Made by a program: the position numbers and the translations under genes
The notes under the pieces: model-generated
The model's database searches: none
What the model was told of the DNA's origin: nothing
Seen by the model: only the letters and a program-made list of their open reading frames with translations
Assembly (NCBI GenBank): GCA_963575745.1
Contig: CAUYUJ010019903.1
Coordinates: forward strand, 32,995-96,994
Length of the DNA stretch: 64,000 bases
Direction of reading: 5' to 3'
DNA from: Prorocentrum cordatum
Lineage: Eukaryota > Sar > Dinophyceae > Prorocentrales > Prorocentraceae
Shown: positions 52,347 through 63,310 of the stretch, piece after piece
Position numbering within the stretch: position 1 is the stretch's first letter
How the letters are laid out: every line of letters starts with the position of its first letter

Positions 52347-53090
52347 AGCTTTAGCCTTAGCTTTAGCTTTAGCTTAGCTTTAGCTTTAGCTTTAGCTTAG
52401 CTTTAGCTTAGTGTTAGCTTAGCTTTAGCTTAGCTTTAGCTTAGATTTAGCTTAGATTCAGCTTAGTGTTAGCTTAGTTTTAGCTTAGCTTTAGCTTAGC
52501 TTTAGCTTACCTTCAGCTTAGTTGTAGCTTAGCTGTAGCTTAGTGTTAGCTTAGCCTTAGCTTAGCTTTAGCTTAGATTTAGCTTAGATGTAGCTTAGCT
52601 TTAGCTTAGATTTAGCTTTGTTTCAGCTTAGTGTTAGCGTAGATGTAGCTTAGCTTTAGCTTAGATTTAGCTTAGCTGTAGCTTAGCTTTAGCTTAGCTT
52701 CAGCTTAGTGTTATCTTAGCTTTAGCTTAGTGTTAGCTGACCTTTAGCTTAGCTTTAGTTTAGCTTTAGCTTAGCTTTAGCTTAGCTTTAGCTTAGCTTT
52801 AGCTTAGCTTTAGCTTAGCTTTAGCTTAGCTTCAGCTTAGCTTTAGCTTAGCTTTAGCTTAGCTTTAGCTTAGCTTTAGCTTAGCTTTAGCTTAGCTTTA
52901 GCTTAGCTTTAGCTTAGCTTTAGCTTAGCTGTAGTTTAGCTTTAGCTTAGCTTTAGCTTAGCTTTAGCTTAGCTTTAGCTTAGCTTTAGCTTAGATTTAG
53001 CTTTAGCTTCAGCTTAGCTTCAGTTTAGCTTTAGCTTAGCTTTAGCTTAGCTTTAGCTTAGCTTTAGCTTAGCTTTAGCTTAGCTTTACT
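52347..53090. repeat. 11-bp AGCTTTAGCTT tandem array, about 67 copies
   Basis: The dominant unit is AGCTTTAGCTT, with variants (agcttagtgtt, agcttagattt, agcttagcttc). The most homogeneous part is 52750-52990. Every unit carries AGCT palindromes. No coding capacity. It is unlike the TTTAGGG telomere repeat. Confidence 0.95.
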
Positions 53091-53144
53091 GTTACTACTA
53101 ATGCTGCTTCCCTAGGGGCTCCAACTCCTAGGTAGGGTCGCACT

Positions 53145-53300
53145 GGGATAATTTTAATGTGGCTCTCGCCTTAGCGCCGGGCACACTAGTCTTAAAACTT
53201 TGCAAGAGTATCACGAATTGAAGGCGTTTCCTTTTCAAAATGTTGCTCTCGTTTTAGCGTTGCGCACCTTCGGTTAAAAACAGTTCAAGGGCTTCAGAGG
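53145..53300 (-). repeat. 80-bp repeat family, two units (right of the AGCTTTAGCTT array)
   Basis: The units tttaatgtggctctcgcctt and ttttcaaaatgttgctctcg, with agcg(cc)g.gcac and a cttcNg tail, are diverged copies of those at 52065-52240. Confidence 0.7.
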
Positions 53301-54185
53301 TTCCCATGATCAACGTATCAGAAATGGTGTGTGAGAGGGACTCAGGCTTATGAGGGAACACAAGGCATGTTGATTCGCAGTGTTCCAGTCTCAGGAAGGG
53401 GTTTCTGGGAGAGTTTGTTCCAACATCGTTGATGCTTCGTGGGTTTACACTGGTCCTCCTCCGGCTCCTCCTCCTCCTCTCCTCCTCCCCCTCTTCGTCC
53501 TCGTCCTCGTTCTCCTCCTCCTCCCCCTCCTCCTTTTCCTCTTCCCGGCCCTTTGCAATGATGGTGATGATCCCACGTTGGGGAACGGCCCCAGGAACCA
53601 ACATTTGGCGTTCAGGTTTCTCTAACTCCGCTCCAGTAGGGAAGCGGCCCCAGGGGCCAAAATCTTAATTGTGTTATGTGTTCAGCTTCAGTAGCCGAGC
53701 GGCCCTGGGAACCAGAGCATGATGCTCACTTTTCTCAACTGCTCCGATCTGAGACCGATCTTTTGCAGTGATAATTTCACGCCTTCCTCCATATCCTCCT
53801 CTTCCTCCTGCCCCAGATGATCTTCCCTTCTTTGCATTGCCGCCCTTGTCTCCTCCACGGACCTCGCGCGTGTATGATCGCCCGCGACTCTGGGAGTTCT
53901 CCCGTCACCAAGGCTACACTGCGTTTCAAGTGGTGGCGAAACCGCATCGTCGGCAGGTCCAGGAATCCAGTTTTTCGGGCGGTCGTCGTCGTCGTCGCCG
54001 CCGTCGTCGTGGTCGTCGTCGCGGTCGTACTTCGCTCAGCCCGCCCGCGTGCCGGCTGGGCTCGGCCGGCAGACATGGAGAAGATGAGGAAGGGCAGAAG
54101 GAGGAGGGGGCGGAGGAAACGGAGAATGGAGAAGGAGGAGGGGGGGAGGAACACGGAGAAGAAAGAGGACGGATTTCAGTGGGAC
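53301..54185. other. Unassigned sequence with CTC and GTC tracts
   Basis: CTC-rich 53450-53545, GTC/GCC-rich 53980-54030, and GAGAAG-rich 54075-54170. The word gaaccaacat/gaaccagagc with ggccccagg (53585-53720) suggests a small degenerate repeat. No gene seen. Confidence 0.45.
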
Positions 54186-54650
54186 AGGTGCTCTCGCCGC
54201 GGCGCTGGCCACATCCTTCATTCAGCATGGTGCTGCCGCTGCGCTCGCGTTGTGTGCAACACTTCGGCGATGGTGCTCTCGCCCATCCGCAGCCGCATCC
54301 TGGCGCATGGGCGGAGCACCATTCTCCCATGATGGCCGTGGGAACCGTGCGAGTGGAGCGGCATCACAATAGTCACCGGGGATGTGGCTGGCGCTGCGGG
54401 AAAAGTACCGCACTTCATGAAGGATGTGGCCAGCGCGCAGACGGCAGCATGGCTCCCAAACAGGGATGGGGCCAGCGCTCGGGAGAGAGGGCCAATCCCA
54501 ACCAGCATTGGGGCTTGTGCGCGAACGGCAGCATCATCTGCAATGGGGGGTGTGGCTGGCTCTGAGGCGACAGTGCCGCTCGTATTGGAGAGAATGGCCA
54601 GTTCTGGGGTGGCTGCGCCAATCCTGGATCAAGCGGGAATAGTACTTTCG
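54186..54650. repeat. 42-bp repeats in head-to-head (inverted) array
   Basis: Units begin gtggctg/gtggcca at 54384, 54426, 54468, 54510, 54552 and 54594 (period exactly 42, 14 codons). Upstream at 54186-54330 at least three units read on the other strand (ggtgctctcgccgcggcgctgg). The plus frame reads as 14-residue repeats (MWPARRRQHGSQTG and so on), but the inverted half shows that the repeat is not protein-driven. Related to the 80-bp repeats through the gctctcgcc/ggcgctgg word. Confidence 0.7.
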
Positions 54651-55485
54651 TCCAAGCCTCGGCTACATCCGCCTTTTGAAAGCGCCAACCCCAGCGCGAG
54701 ACAACTGACGACCGCAGCTGCCTTCCCTTCGTGCTGGGCCAGTGCCGAAACTGGCTATCGGTTTGGACGAAACGCGTCGGGTCCGTTGCCAATCGGGGTT
54801 GCGCCAGGTCAGCCTCCCCGACGTCAGGTTCGGGGATGGGTTGTAGCAACTGATCGGCTACATCAACGCGCTAACCGCAGAGTCAATAAAAAATGTAGGT
54901 GCAAGGATCAATATTCGAAGGCGAAGCATAGCGAGCCTCAAAATCTTGTGTAGATATACACACGTCAATATTGCCTTCGAGAGGGACCGCATGTCCATTG
55001 TTGGCGGCCACCCGAATAGGAAACGGGGTGATTAGGTAAGGAAGGGTCGGAGTGGATGGGGGGGATGGAAAGCACGCAAAGCATGGTCTGCCGCTTGGGC
55101 GACGCTTGTGCTTGCCGATCTCACTTGCCAGCAGACGTAGGGTTCATACGTGGGCCGTTCCAGGCGCCCTACGTGTGAACCAAGGTGAGGCCATGCTGAT
55201 GATATGGCAAGCACACAGAGGGTGTGCTTAGCAAGTCGTGCGCATGGCCTTGCTACTCCTGCCCACCTCTCGCCCACCACCGTAAGCTCTCCACCTCAGT
55301 CTCGCCGGCGGTTGGGGTCGGACTCCTTCGCGGAGCTGCGATTCATGCCTGAGACGGGTGGAGTCACAAACAATATCTGTGCGCGGCGCGCGACAGCCAG
55401 ACCAGGCCGTGGTAGCGCGTATAAGCTCGAGACACGGTGGAAGAGTAATAGGCCGTGGCCAGCGGGTTGAACCTTGAGATACGAT
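54651..55485. other. Unassigned sequence
   Basis: Unique DNA; no recognisable gene or RNA. Confidence 0.35.
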
Positions 55486-55800
55486 ACAGGAGTAAGAGGC
55501 GGAGGCGTAGGCGGCGGAGGCGGGGGGTGGAAGCGGAGGGGAAAGGGAAGGGGGAGGGCGAAGAGGCCGAGAAGGGCGGAGACGGAGGACGAATAGGAAG
55601 AGAAACACGAGAAGGACGAGAACGAGGAAGGCGAATGGAGGAGCAAGAGGGGCAGAGGGGGTCGAGGGCGTGAAGGAAGAAGCCAGCGAGGAGACCGATA
55701 ACAATGAGGACGAAAGGGAGGAGCATGAGGAGGAGGAAAACGAGAAGGATTGAGAGAAAGAAGAGGAAGAGGATGAGTACGACGAAGACGACGGGGGGGG
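55486..55800. repeat. Purine-rich (GGAGGCG/GAAGAG) tract
   Basis: Degenerate GGAG/GAAGA-rich DNA; the Arg/Glu/Lys frames are artefacts. 55801-56600 is unassigned. Confidence 0.6.
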
Positions 55801-56600
55801 AGAGAGCTCCCTCCCCCCGCCATTCCGCGCGCAGTCGTGGTGCTGCCAGCGGACGCGGCGCGCCTGCCCGACAAAGAGCGAGCTGAAGTACGACTGCTAC
55901 GCCGGCCCGCGCTGACCGGGGAGATGGGCGCGGTGTTGTGTTTTGTTCTCGTTATCCCGCTCCGCGACCCACCATCGACTCACCAGCGACCCGTCCGCGA
56001 CCCACCAACGGCCCACCAATACTGAGCTGCAACAAGACCACACAGCACCCGCGGTGTGCCCCTTGGCCTCCCGCTTCCCTTGTCCATATTGACACTGTTT
56101 TGCTGTCTGCCGAATGTGTTTCCCTTTGAGACCACCTTTGCCCGGCGTCCTCGCGCCACCCTGCAGTGCCCCGCGACACCTCGGTTCCAGGCCGCTTGCC
56201 CGCCTTTTTAGTGTAAAGTCTGTGCAGATATACAAATGCACGCGCATGCACGCATAGCATGTGCTTATCAACATATTCCGCACTGCCTTGAGAGCCGCCG
56301 ACGACCCCCGCCCCTGCATTCTTATCCACAAGAGAAAGGGAAGATGTTTCAGTGCATGTGAATTCTGTTCAATCGCAACGCAGGTTTTTATAGTGCGAGC
56401 ACATGAACAAATACAAGCTTCACGAACACTAGCACATGTAGTAATAGTGGAGGGACTAACAGATGAAAGTGCGGTCGCCGCTCTATCATCGTCATCATCG
56501 TCGCCGTGGCCATAGTAGCCCAAGCTGCCAGTTATTCAAATCCATCTTTGCCGATGCATCTTCGGTTTCGAATTATTGTGTGCTTGAGCGCAGAAAGAGT

Positions 56601-57212
56601 GGAGGCTGTGCCCCAATCCTCGGTCATAAAGGGGTGCTGGGCAGCTACGGTCAGGATCCCACGGGCGGGCGGCAAAGCTCAATTCCCAGCGGACCCAACG
56701 AGGAGAGGCAATCAAGGCCAGTACATGTTTGTCGAGACCGAATTTGCAACTACCAGAGGAATGCAACGAGCAGGGCAAGGTTGGCCATTTGGAGAAGAAC
56801 TTGAGAACCCAACCAAGAGGGGCAACTAAGGCCAGGATCGCGTGGGCTCGCCCATGTGGGCGATTCTGGAGCACACAGCAAACAGAGCGAGTTGCGGCCA
56901 GGCTTTGTTGGGCGAGGCCCTAGGTGCAAGGGCAAAAGGATCCATCGTACGGATGGCAAACACAGACAGGACAGCATGGGCGGGACACAATGTGTGGTAA
57001 ATTAGCGGAGGACATAAAGAAGAGGGATAATTGAGGCCAGGTTTTTGGATGCCTTTATGGACCTATGGAGAACTAACAGCGGGCCTAATAGAGAGGCCAA
57101 CTAGTACAGGCCGGGACCCTCCTATGGACGTGAGTTTGCGGGCAAGCACCAGGGAGGCCGACGAAAAGGGGCAATGAATGCCAGGTCCGCTCAGGTGAAA
57201 CTCCAGATTCCC
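56601..57212. repeat. Degenerate minisatellite (caattcccagcggacccaac family)
   Basis: The words gaggcaatcaaggccag, gaggggcaactaaggccagg, gagttgcggccaggctttg and gataattgaggccaggttt recur every 75-100 bases. A further copy lies at 57776-57830. Confidence 0.55.
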
Positions 57213-57700
57213 GGATAGCTCTTTGGAGAGTTAAGCTGGTTTCATATTAGAAGTTGGCAGCGCAGGGTAATGACCAGTTTCCTCTCCACGGCTCCCGGGC
57301 AGGAATCGTCGCAGCGAGGGAAGGGTTGTCTTACAAGCCTTTGCGCAGCTACTTCGCAGCTCTTTATGGCCTCTTTCGTAGGTCCTATTTAAAACTTGCG
57401 AGCCCTCCAGGCATCCTTTCGAAGCCTCCTTGCAAGCGTCTCGCACAAGCTTTCTCCCAGATAGCTCTTGGAGAGCTGAGAGGGCTTCATACTAAACGAC
57501 GGCAGCACAGGGCAGCCCCAGAGTTCGTTGCGGCGCTGGTCAGGGATCCCCGCAGCGGGTTGCCGGAAGTCGCAGCGTGTCCCGGAAGCGTGTTCTTAAG
57601 ATGTGTGCCGCAAGCTTTTGCGCAGCTCCTTCGCAGCCGTTCTCGGGTTCCCGTGGAGCTCCTTTCTCAAGCTTGCAAGTTCCCCTGACATCCTCTGAAG
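57213..57700 (+). repeat. ~244-bp direct duplication, diverged
   Basis: gatagctctttggagagtta (57217) and gatagctcttggagagctga (57460) start two copies. Both contain a tttgcgcagct and ttcgcagc stretch and end in a gcaagcgtc/cgcaagctt-rich part. Confidence 0.65.
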
Positions 57701-58700
57701 CGGTTTCGCAAGCGTCCCCCGCAAGCTTGCACGCGCCTTCGCCTGCTCCGCTATCCAGGTTTTGGACGCCACAGGTAGCAATTGCCAGCGAACCCAACGA
57801 ACGGGGGCAGCTCAGGCCAGAACGCAGCGAAACTCAAGCAAATTGGCTGAATCAGTTGATATACAGATGGTGCCCTTAGTGCAAGCACTGTTTGGGGAAT
57901 CGTCGAGCAGCAACATGACACCGACTGGCAGTTGCGGCGAAGAAGCAGGCTAGGCATTGAGATCGAAGGGTTCGACGAAGTACACATGACAGCCAATCAG
58001 AGAGATTTGGGATGTCGAATGGCCAACCCGCACCACCTACCTCTGAGCGTGGTGTTGTATCTCTGCCTTTTTCTCCCCTCTCCTCGTTTCGTCCTGGCAG
58101 GGCCCTCTTCCTATGGGGGGCGAGGCGCGCACGGTTTGCGCCGGATTCTGACAGCGGCAGCAGCAGTGGCAGTGGCAGGGCAAGCAGCAGGAGCAGCAAC
58201 AGCTGCAGCTACAGCAACGACAGTGGCAAGAAGGAGAGGAGGGGGTGCCGGAGCAATGGGTAGTCGCGCGGCGCAGCGGAGAGAAGGCGAGGACCCAGTT
58301 CCACAGGAGGGCACACGGAAACCAGACTCGTTGTCGGCGCTCCTCCGGGGTAGCCTCTCTGAGGCCCCTGGGGCGCTTCTGAGGGCCAGGCATGCAGCCC
58401 ACCGCGCCGCGTGGGAGCGCCATGCTTCGATGAGCCCGCGCGGCGCCACAGCAGCGAAGGGGGGCGGGAGGGCGAGGAGGCGAAGGAGGGCGACGGGGAA
58501 ACGGGGGGAAGGGGGAGGGAGAGGGGCAGACGACGGCAGAAGCGACGTCGGCGGCCCTCTGAAGTGGAATCCCTGCAGGCCTCGACAACTGGCAGCTCGG
58601 CTGGAGTTCATCGAAGAAGGCCATGGCGGGGGGCGTCGAGCAGGAGCGGGAGCGATGCCAGGGCAGAGGCTCTACCGCCGAGGTTGTCAGTCGCCGATCT
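57701..58700. other. Unassigned GC-rich sequence
   Basis: Gly/Ala/Arg-rich open frames on both strands, including 57932-58879, come from GC-rich and GAG repeats. GCAGCAGCAG runs lie at 58150-58220. Confidence 0.4.
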
Positions 58701-58713
58701 GGGAGCGCGGCCG

Positions 58714-58920
58714 AGGAGGAGGAGGAGGAGGAGGAGGCGGAGGAGGCGGAGGAGGCGGAGGACGCGGAGGAGGAGGAGGAGGAGGAGGAGGAGGAGGCGG
58801 AGGAGGAGGAGGCGAAGGAGGAGGAGGAGGAGGAGGAGGCGGAGGAGGAGGAGGAGGAGGAGGCGGAGGAGGCGAATGAGGAGGAGGAGGGAGGAGGAGG
58901 AGGAGGAGGAGGACGAGGAG
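58714..58920. repeat. GAG/GCG trinucleotide and hexanucleotide repeat
   Basis: (GGAGGA)n with GGCGGA variants, about 200 bases. Confidence 0.9.
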
Positions 58921-59065
58921 GCCTCGCGGCTCCCGCGTCCCCAGCGGTGGGGGGGGGGGGGGGGCGGCAGCCGCGCGCTTCCCCCGGCGAGCGCGCACCC
59001 TGCTGCCCGCCCCCGCCCCGCGGCTCCTGCGGGAGGTCTCCCCCTGCTCGCTCCCGGGGGCGCCT

Positions 59066-59238
59066 CCCTTTGCCGCCTCGGCTTTCCTGGCCGCCCTCCA
59101 TCCCTCTCCCATGCGTCCCTCCTCCCCCCCTTTCCCTCCCCCCCCTGCCGCCTGGTCCCTCCTCTTCCCTTTGCCGCCTCGGCTTTCCTGGCCGCCCTCC
59201 ATCCCTCTCCCATGCGTCCCTCCTCTAGGGGGAGGGAG
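59066..59238. repeat. 101-bp tandem duplication next to the T-shaped palindrome
   Basis: ccctttgccgcctcggcttt at 59066 and again at 59167, both continuing through ccctccatccctctcccatg. Beyond the palindrome (59420-59475) the other half of the same unit continues (cccccctttccctctccccc), so the palindrome interrupts this repeat. Confidence 0.7.
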
Positions 59239-59411
59239 AATGACGTAAACATAAGAACTCGGAGGTCCGCGCGAATTTCTCGGATCGGCGCTGGACCCCC
59301 CTCCCTGGCGCGCGGAGCGCGCCAGGGGCGGCGCCAGAGGCGCCGCCAGGGGGGTCCAGCGCGGATCCGCGAAATCCGCGCGGACCTCCGAATTTTTATG
59401 TTTATGTCATT
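59239..59411. repeat. Foldback element 5: T-shaped (three-stem) palindrome
   Basis: Outer arms 59239-59302 and 59348-59411 pair at 58 of 64 positions. The entire centre is two perfect hairpins: cctggcgcgc-gga-gcgcgccagg (59304-59326) directly followed by ggcggcgcc-aga-ggcgccgcc (59327-59347). Apart from one base and the two 3-nt loops nothing is unpaired. No ORF lies inside. Confidence 0.88.
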
Positions 59412-60665
59412 GTTCGTTCTCCTGTCCTCCCCCCTTTCCCTCTCCCCCCTGCCTCCTGATCCCTCCTGTTCCCTTGGCCGTCCCTTGCCTCGTCCCACTC
59501 CCCCCCCCCTCCTCCTGCGCACGGCACCGCGGGCGACACGTCTTCGGCGTCTTGGCTCGGCACATGCACGAGGATGGCTGACAGGATGGAGCCAGGAGAG
59601 CAGTCAGAGCAGGCAGAGTGAGGCAGGTGCGGGTGGCCTGCATCGCCGCGGAGTGCGGCTCCACACCTCCCACCCCGCCCGCAAAGGGGGCCTAGCGGAG
59701 CGCAGAGGTGAGCGAGGTACGACTCGGGAGGCATGAACTCTCCGCACTTCTCAAGATGGCCCTGACGTGCAACGGATTCGCAGAAACACGCGACCAGGAC
59801 CCTGCACACACCAGGGCGGCCAGGTTAAGCCCGCGACACGACACCCGCCTGCGGCATCAAAGGCCAGCCACATCCGTTCACCAGCGCCAGGCACACCAAG
59901 ATGGAGAAGTCGGACGGACACACGTGCTGGCTTCTCCATTGGTGCACAAGCCGGCACATCTCACACTCGACAACAAGCTTGTGATCAAGTGAGCCTCGGG
60001 CAGTTCCGAGAAGGATGGGACGGAGACGGAGGGCTTCGGGTTCGCAGTTTCCAGGCAGGAAGCTGCGCAGGCCGTTTCCACAGGCAGCGCAAACATGAAG
60101 GCCACACGCAGCTCTTGACTGCTGTGCCAGCGAGGCCCTGGGGCACAGCCAGCAACAGAGCGAGCAGGCTTGGGCCCTCGCCGGGGGCGGGGGCGCTCCA
60201 GGCACGTCGACCTCCGAGCGCACATGTCCATGTGATCTAGCTGGGCACGGCTGCTGGACGGACGGACCTCGAGCACATGAGATGGGATCCCCAGCGGCAT
60301 GGCCATCCCCTCTGGCCACCACTCCTCGAGCCACCCCCTCGAAGTGCGCAGTACAACGGGTCTCGACACCTCGGGAGATGCGGCCATCCTGAGTTCAATC
60401 GGAGCAGGCACGCATCCAACGCGTTCCACGGCCACGGGCAATCCAAGAGCGGAAGCCGCACCTCTCAAGCCATGTCCGACAACATGCGACGGGAGAAGCG
60501 TAGCTTTATCCTCACAGTACCCTTCGTACCGAAGGATCCAAGGCAAAAGGGTGCCGATGTGCCTTTCGAGATCTATCTGCTGTGGAGCAGAGGCGGATCG
60601 ACGGCCATTACATTCGCAAGGCAACTCCGAGACCCATGCCGAGATGCTTGGAAAGCTTGAGCTTA
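59412..60665. other. Unassigned sequence
   Basis: Unique DNA with overlapping short frames on both strands and no domain that I recognise. The minus frame at 59878-60624 (248 codons) is open but unsupported. Confidence 0.3.
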
Positions 60666-60712
60666 GTACGAGTAGCAGTCGCTCTGCGGTTGATCGGGAG
60701 TTTCTTTCTTTC

Positions 60713-60733
60713 TATATATATATATATATATAT
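60713..60733. repeat. TA microsatellite
   Basis: (TA)n, about 10 copies. Confidence 0.9.
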
Positions 60734-60799
60734 CGGGGGACGTGGCCGGGGGGTCCCGCCCAGGGACCTCGGCAGGGCATGGGGGGCCCGGGGCCTTAC

Positions 60800-61427
60800 T
60801 TCCCCTGTGTTTAATTCGGCCACCCGGAGCTGCGCGCTGGGGTCTCTGACACGCCGCACGGCCTCGAGGATTTCCACGGCCATTCGGTCATTGAAGCGGT
60901 CGGGGTTGCCGAAACGCGTGCTGTTCATTATGCGGAAGGCCTGGTCGATGTCGGCGGCCGCCAAGACCCACTCTGGCAAGATGTTTCTGCGAAGTAGTGG
61001 TTTTGGCGCGCGTTGCTCGCGTCTTTTGTGGAGCTTCGCCAGCAAGTGTTGGAAGATGGGGAATGTGATGGTGGTGATCTCCCCGTGCGGTAGTTCTTCC
61101 CTAGGGCACTGCGCTTCCCGTTGTCGACGTCGCACTCGCTTTTCTCGCTTTTGCTGCCCTACCAGCAGCGCCGCCAAGCCGACCCCTTTCACGTAACCTA
61201 TCCTGCAAACTGCGGCACTTCCAACACCGTCCCCGTTTAGTGAGTTGGTGCCTAGGGTGCGTCGTGCAGATGCGGACCTTCGGTCGGTTCGGCGTCGAAG
61301 CATGGTGCTGGAGGTTGCTGCCCCCACTGTCGGCTTGGGCTGGCATGGCCAGTGCGGAGGCGATCAGCGTTTGCAACGCGTTTCCATGGTTGCGGCATTG
61401 GGCATTCGCAGTGGGGGGCGGCACCAC
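60800..61427 (-). pseudogene. Coding-like minus-strand fragment, possibly a retroelement ORF1 or N-terminal region
   Basis: Two overlapping minus frames give amino-acid text that is not simple-sequence. The first (61427 downward) reads NRPKVRICTTHPRHQLTKRG followed by RCWKCRSL, with a possible C-x3-H-x3-H-...-C-x2-C zinc site. The second (from 61327) gives GEITTITFPIFQHLLAKLHK, LPEWVLAAADIDQAFRIMNS and DRFNDRMAVEILEAVRRVRD. A frame change near 61200 joins them. On its own sense strand the fragment is preceded by a degraded CTC-rich tract (61440-61500), as with the other LINEs here. I do not recognise a family, so retroelement origin is an inference from context. Confidence 0.4.
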
Positions 61428-61840
61428 GTGGAGGATGAATTGGGGACGTGGAGGAGGACGACGAGCACGAGGAAGACGAGGTGAGGAGGAGGGACGATGA
61501 GTGGGAGGAGAAAGGTCCGGGTGGACAATTCAGGTGGGGACGGTTGGGGGTGGAAAGTGCTCTGAGGGAGGGTGGGTGAAGAGACGCGGGCGAGGAGGGT
61601 GGAAGGCTGGGGAGGAGGCTTCAGCAGGAGGCGCGGAGGGACGGATTGACGGCGTAGACGATTCGGCGCACGAGTGCGCACGCAACCTCTTGGGGGTCCG
61701 CGGACGAGAATACCTCGGGCAGGTTTCGTCAGATATGCCGTAACTCATGTGGGGAGATGTCAGGGGTCGTTGCTGGCTGTTCGGTGGATTTCAGAAAATT
61801 AACACGGAACGCACACCTTGCGAACATTTCTGTGTTTGGC
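61428..61840. other. Unassigned GAG/GGTG-rich sequence
   Basis: Degenerate GAGGAC/GGTGGG-rich DNA, no gene seen. Confidence 0.4.
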
Positions 61841-62580
61841 CTTTCCGTGTCTCTCGGGGTGGGGGGTTTGGGGTGGTTCTGGTGGTTTGATTGTTCTGGG
61901 ATTGTTCTGGTTCGTCTTGGGGGGATTTGGCCGTGAAGAGGTCGTCGTCGGGGCCTCTGGGGGCTCTATTGGGGCTCGCGGCGGCCGCGGCCGCGGGGAA
62001 GGCCGTCCGGCATACAACTTTCGAGGGCTCTTGGGTTGTTTTGGGGGCCTCTTGGGGGCCTCCTTGGGGTCTCTTGGAAGCCTCTCGGGGCCTCTTGGGA
62101 CGTTCTTGGCGCCTCCTGGGGCCCTCTCGGGGCAAAAAGTTAGAATTTGAAAGTGTTGGTCGCCCTCTTGGGGCCTGCTCGGGGCCCTCGTGTGCCCTGT
62201 TGACCTGTCATAGGGCCCTCCAGAGCCGTCTTGGGGCTGTCTTGGGGGCCTCCAGGGCTGTTCTGGGGCGCTCTTGAGGGACTATTGGGCCGTCTTGGAG
62301 AGTTGAAGAGTCGAGAAAACAAAAACGTCGAAAAACACAATGGGAAATCGATGATTTTGGCCCCTCGGGGCTCTCTTGGGAGGCCGTTTGGGAGCTTCTT
62401 GGGGCGTCTTGAAAGCGTCTTGGGCTGTCTTGGGCGATCTTGGGTCCTCTCGGAACGGTCTTGGGCCGTCCTGGAGCCTTCCTGGAGCACTCGTGGACCT
62501 CTCTGGGACCGGTCGTGGCCCGTCCTCGCTGTATTTTCGGGCCGGCTCCGAGCAGCCCTAGGATCATCGGGGGTCATCGG
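61841..62580 (+). repeat. GGCC-type minisatellite array 7 with conserved core
   Basis: gggcctcttggggg-type units around a core at 62293-62360. Its reverse complement reads aaaatcatcgatttccc, gtgtttttcgacg, ttttgttttctcgac and ctctcc in the order of the other cores. Confidence 0.75.
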
Positions 62581-62764
62581 GGGGGACCGAATTTGGTGCT
62601 GGTCGTCCGGGGGAGGGGGTTCCCCAAGCTAGGTGCGCTCGCGTCATATCTGACGTCCTACCCCTCCCTCCCATCCCTTGCCATGGCGCTGATTTTCTCA
62701 ATCCGCGGACGCGTGTCGTAGCGGACCTGTGGCTCCGCGCGCGCGTGCGTAGTGGGTGGTGGTG

Positions 62765-62970
62765 CACGTGCGTGCGTGCGTGCGTGCGTGTGTGCGTGGT
62801 TGTGGTGGGTGCTGGTGCTGGTGCTGGTGCTGGTGCTGGTGCTGGTGCTGGTGCTGGTGCTGGTGCTGGTGGTGCTGGTGGTGGTGTGGTGGTGGTGGTG
62901 GTGGTGGTGGTGGTGGTGGTGGTGGTGGTGGTGGTGGTGGTGGTGGTGGTGGTGGTGGTGGTGGTGGTGC
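62765..62970. repeat. GCGT, GGTGCT and GGT repeats
   Basis: (GTGC)n, then (GGTGCT)n about 62810-62875, then (GGT)n 62876-62970. Confidence 0.95.
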
Positions 62971-62999
62971 GGCGCGGTGGTGGCGGGCGGATGGGCGCG

Positions 63000-63310
63000 C
63001 GAGAAAGAGGCCCGCGCTGGGGCGAGAACGCCATCCTGAACGACGGAGGCCAAACACCGATCCGACAATGAGGCCCACGCTGCAGCGCGAGCACGATTCG
63101 GAACGATTCGGGAGCAGAAATGAGGCCGGCGCCTCAGCGAGAGCATCATTTTGAAAAAAACCTGGCGAAAACCCGTTTCCCGGGAATCTTGTGTGTAAAA
63201 AACAATACGCGGGGGGCGTTCGGCCCGAAAATGACGCCGGCGCCTCAGCGAGAGCCGTTTCCCGGGATTTCCCGGGAATCCTGTGTTTAAAAAACAGTAC
63301 GCGGAGGGTG
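63000..63310 (+). repeat. ~110-bp duplication carrying the GCGAGAGC word
   Basis: gccggcgcctcagcgagagc occurs at about 63129 and 63236. Both copies continue through cgtttcccggga, atc.tgtgt and taaaaaaca.tacgcgg. The word is the reverse complement of the gctctcgcc/agcgcc motif in the 52-54 kb repeats. Confidence 0.7.

Noticed and set aside
52347-53090. A telomere or internal telomeric repeat
   Set aside because: The unit is AGCTTTAGCTT, not TTTAGGG, and lacks the G-rich strand bias.
59239-59411. Calling the T-shaped palindrome a parvovirus-type terminal repeat
   Set aside because: Only geometry is shared; no sequence similarity was assessed and no replication gene is nearby.
57932-59736. Long Gly/Arg- and Glu-rich ORFs on both strands
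   Set aside because: They arise from GAG/GCG repeats and GC-rich DNA, with no domain.
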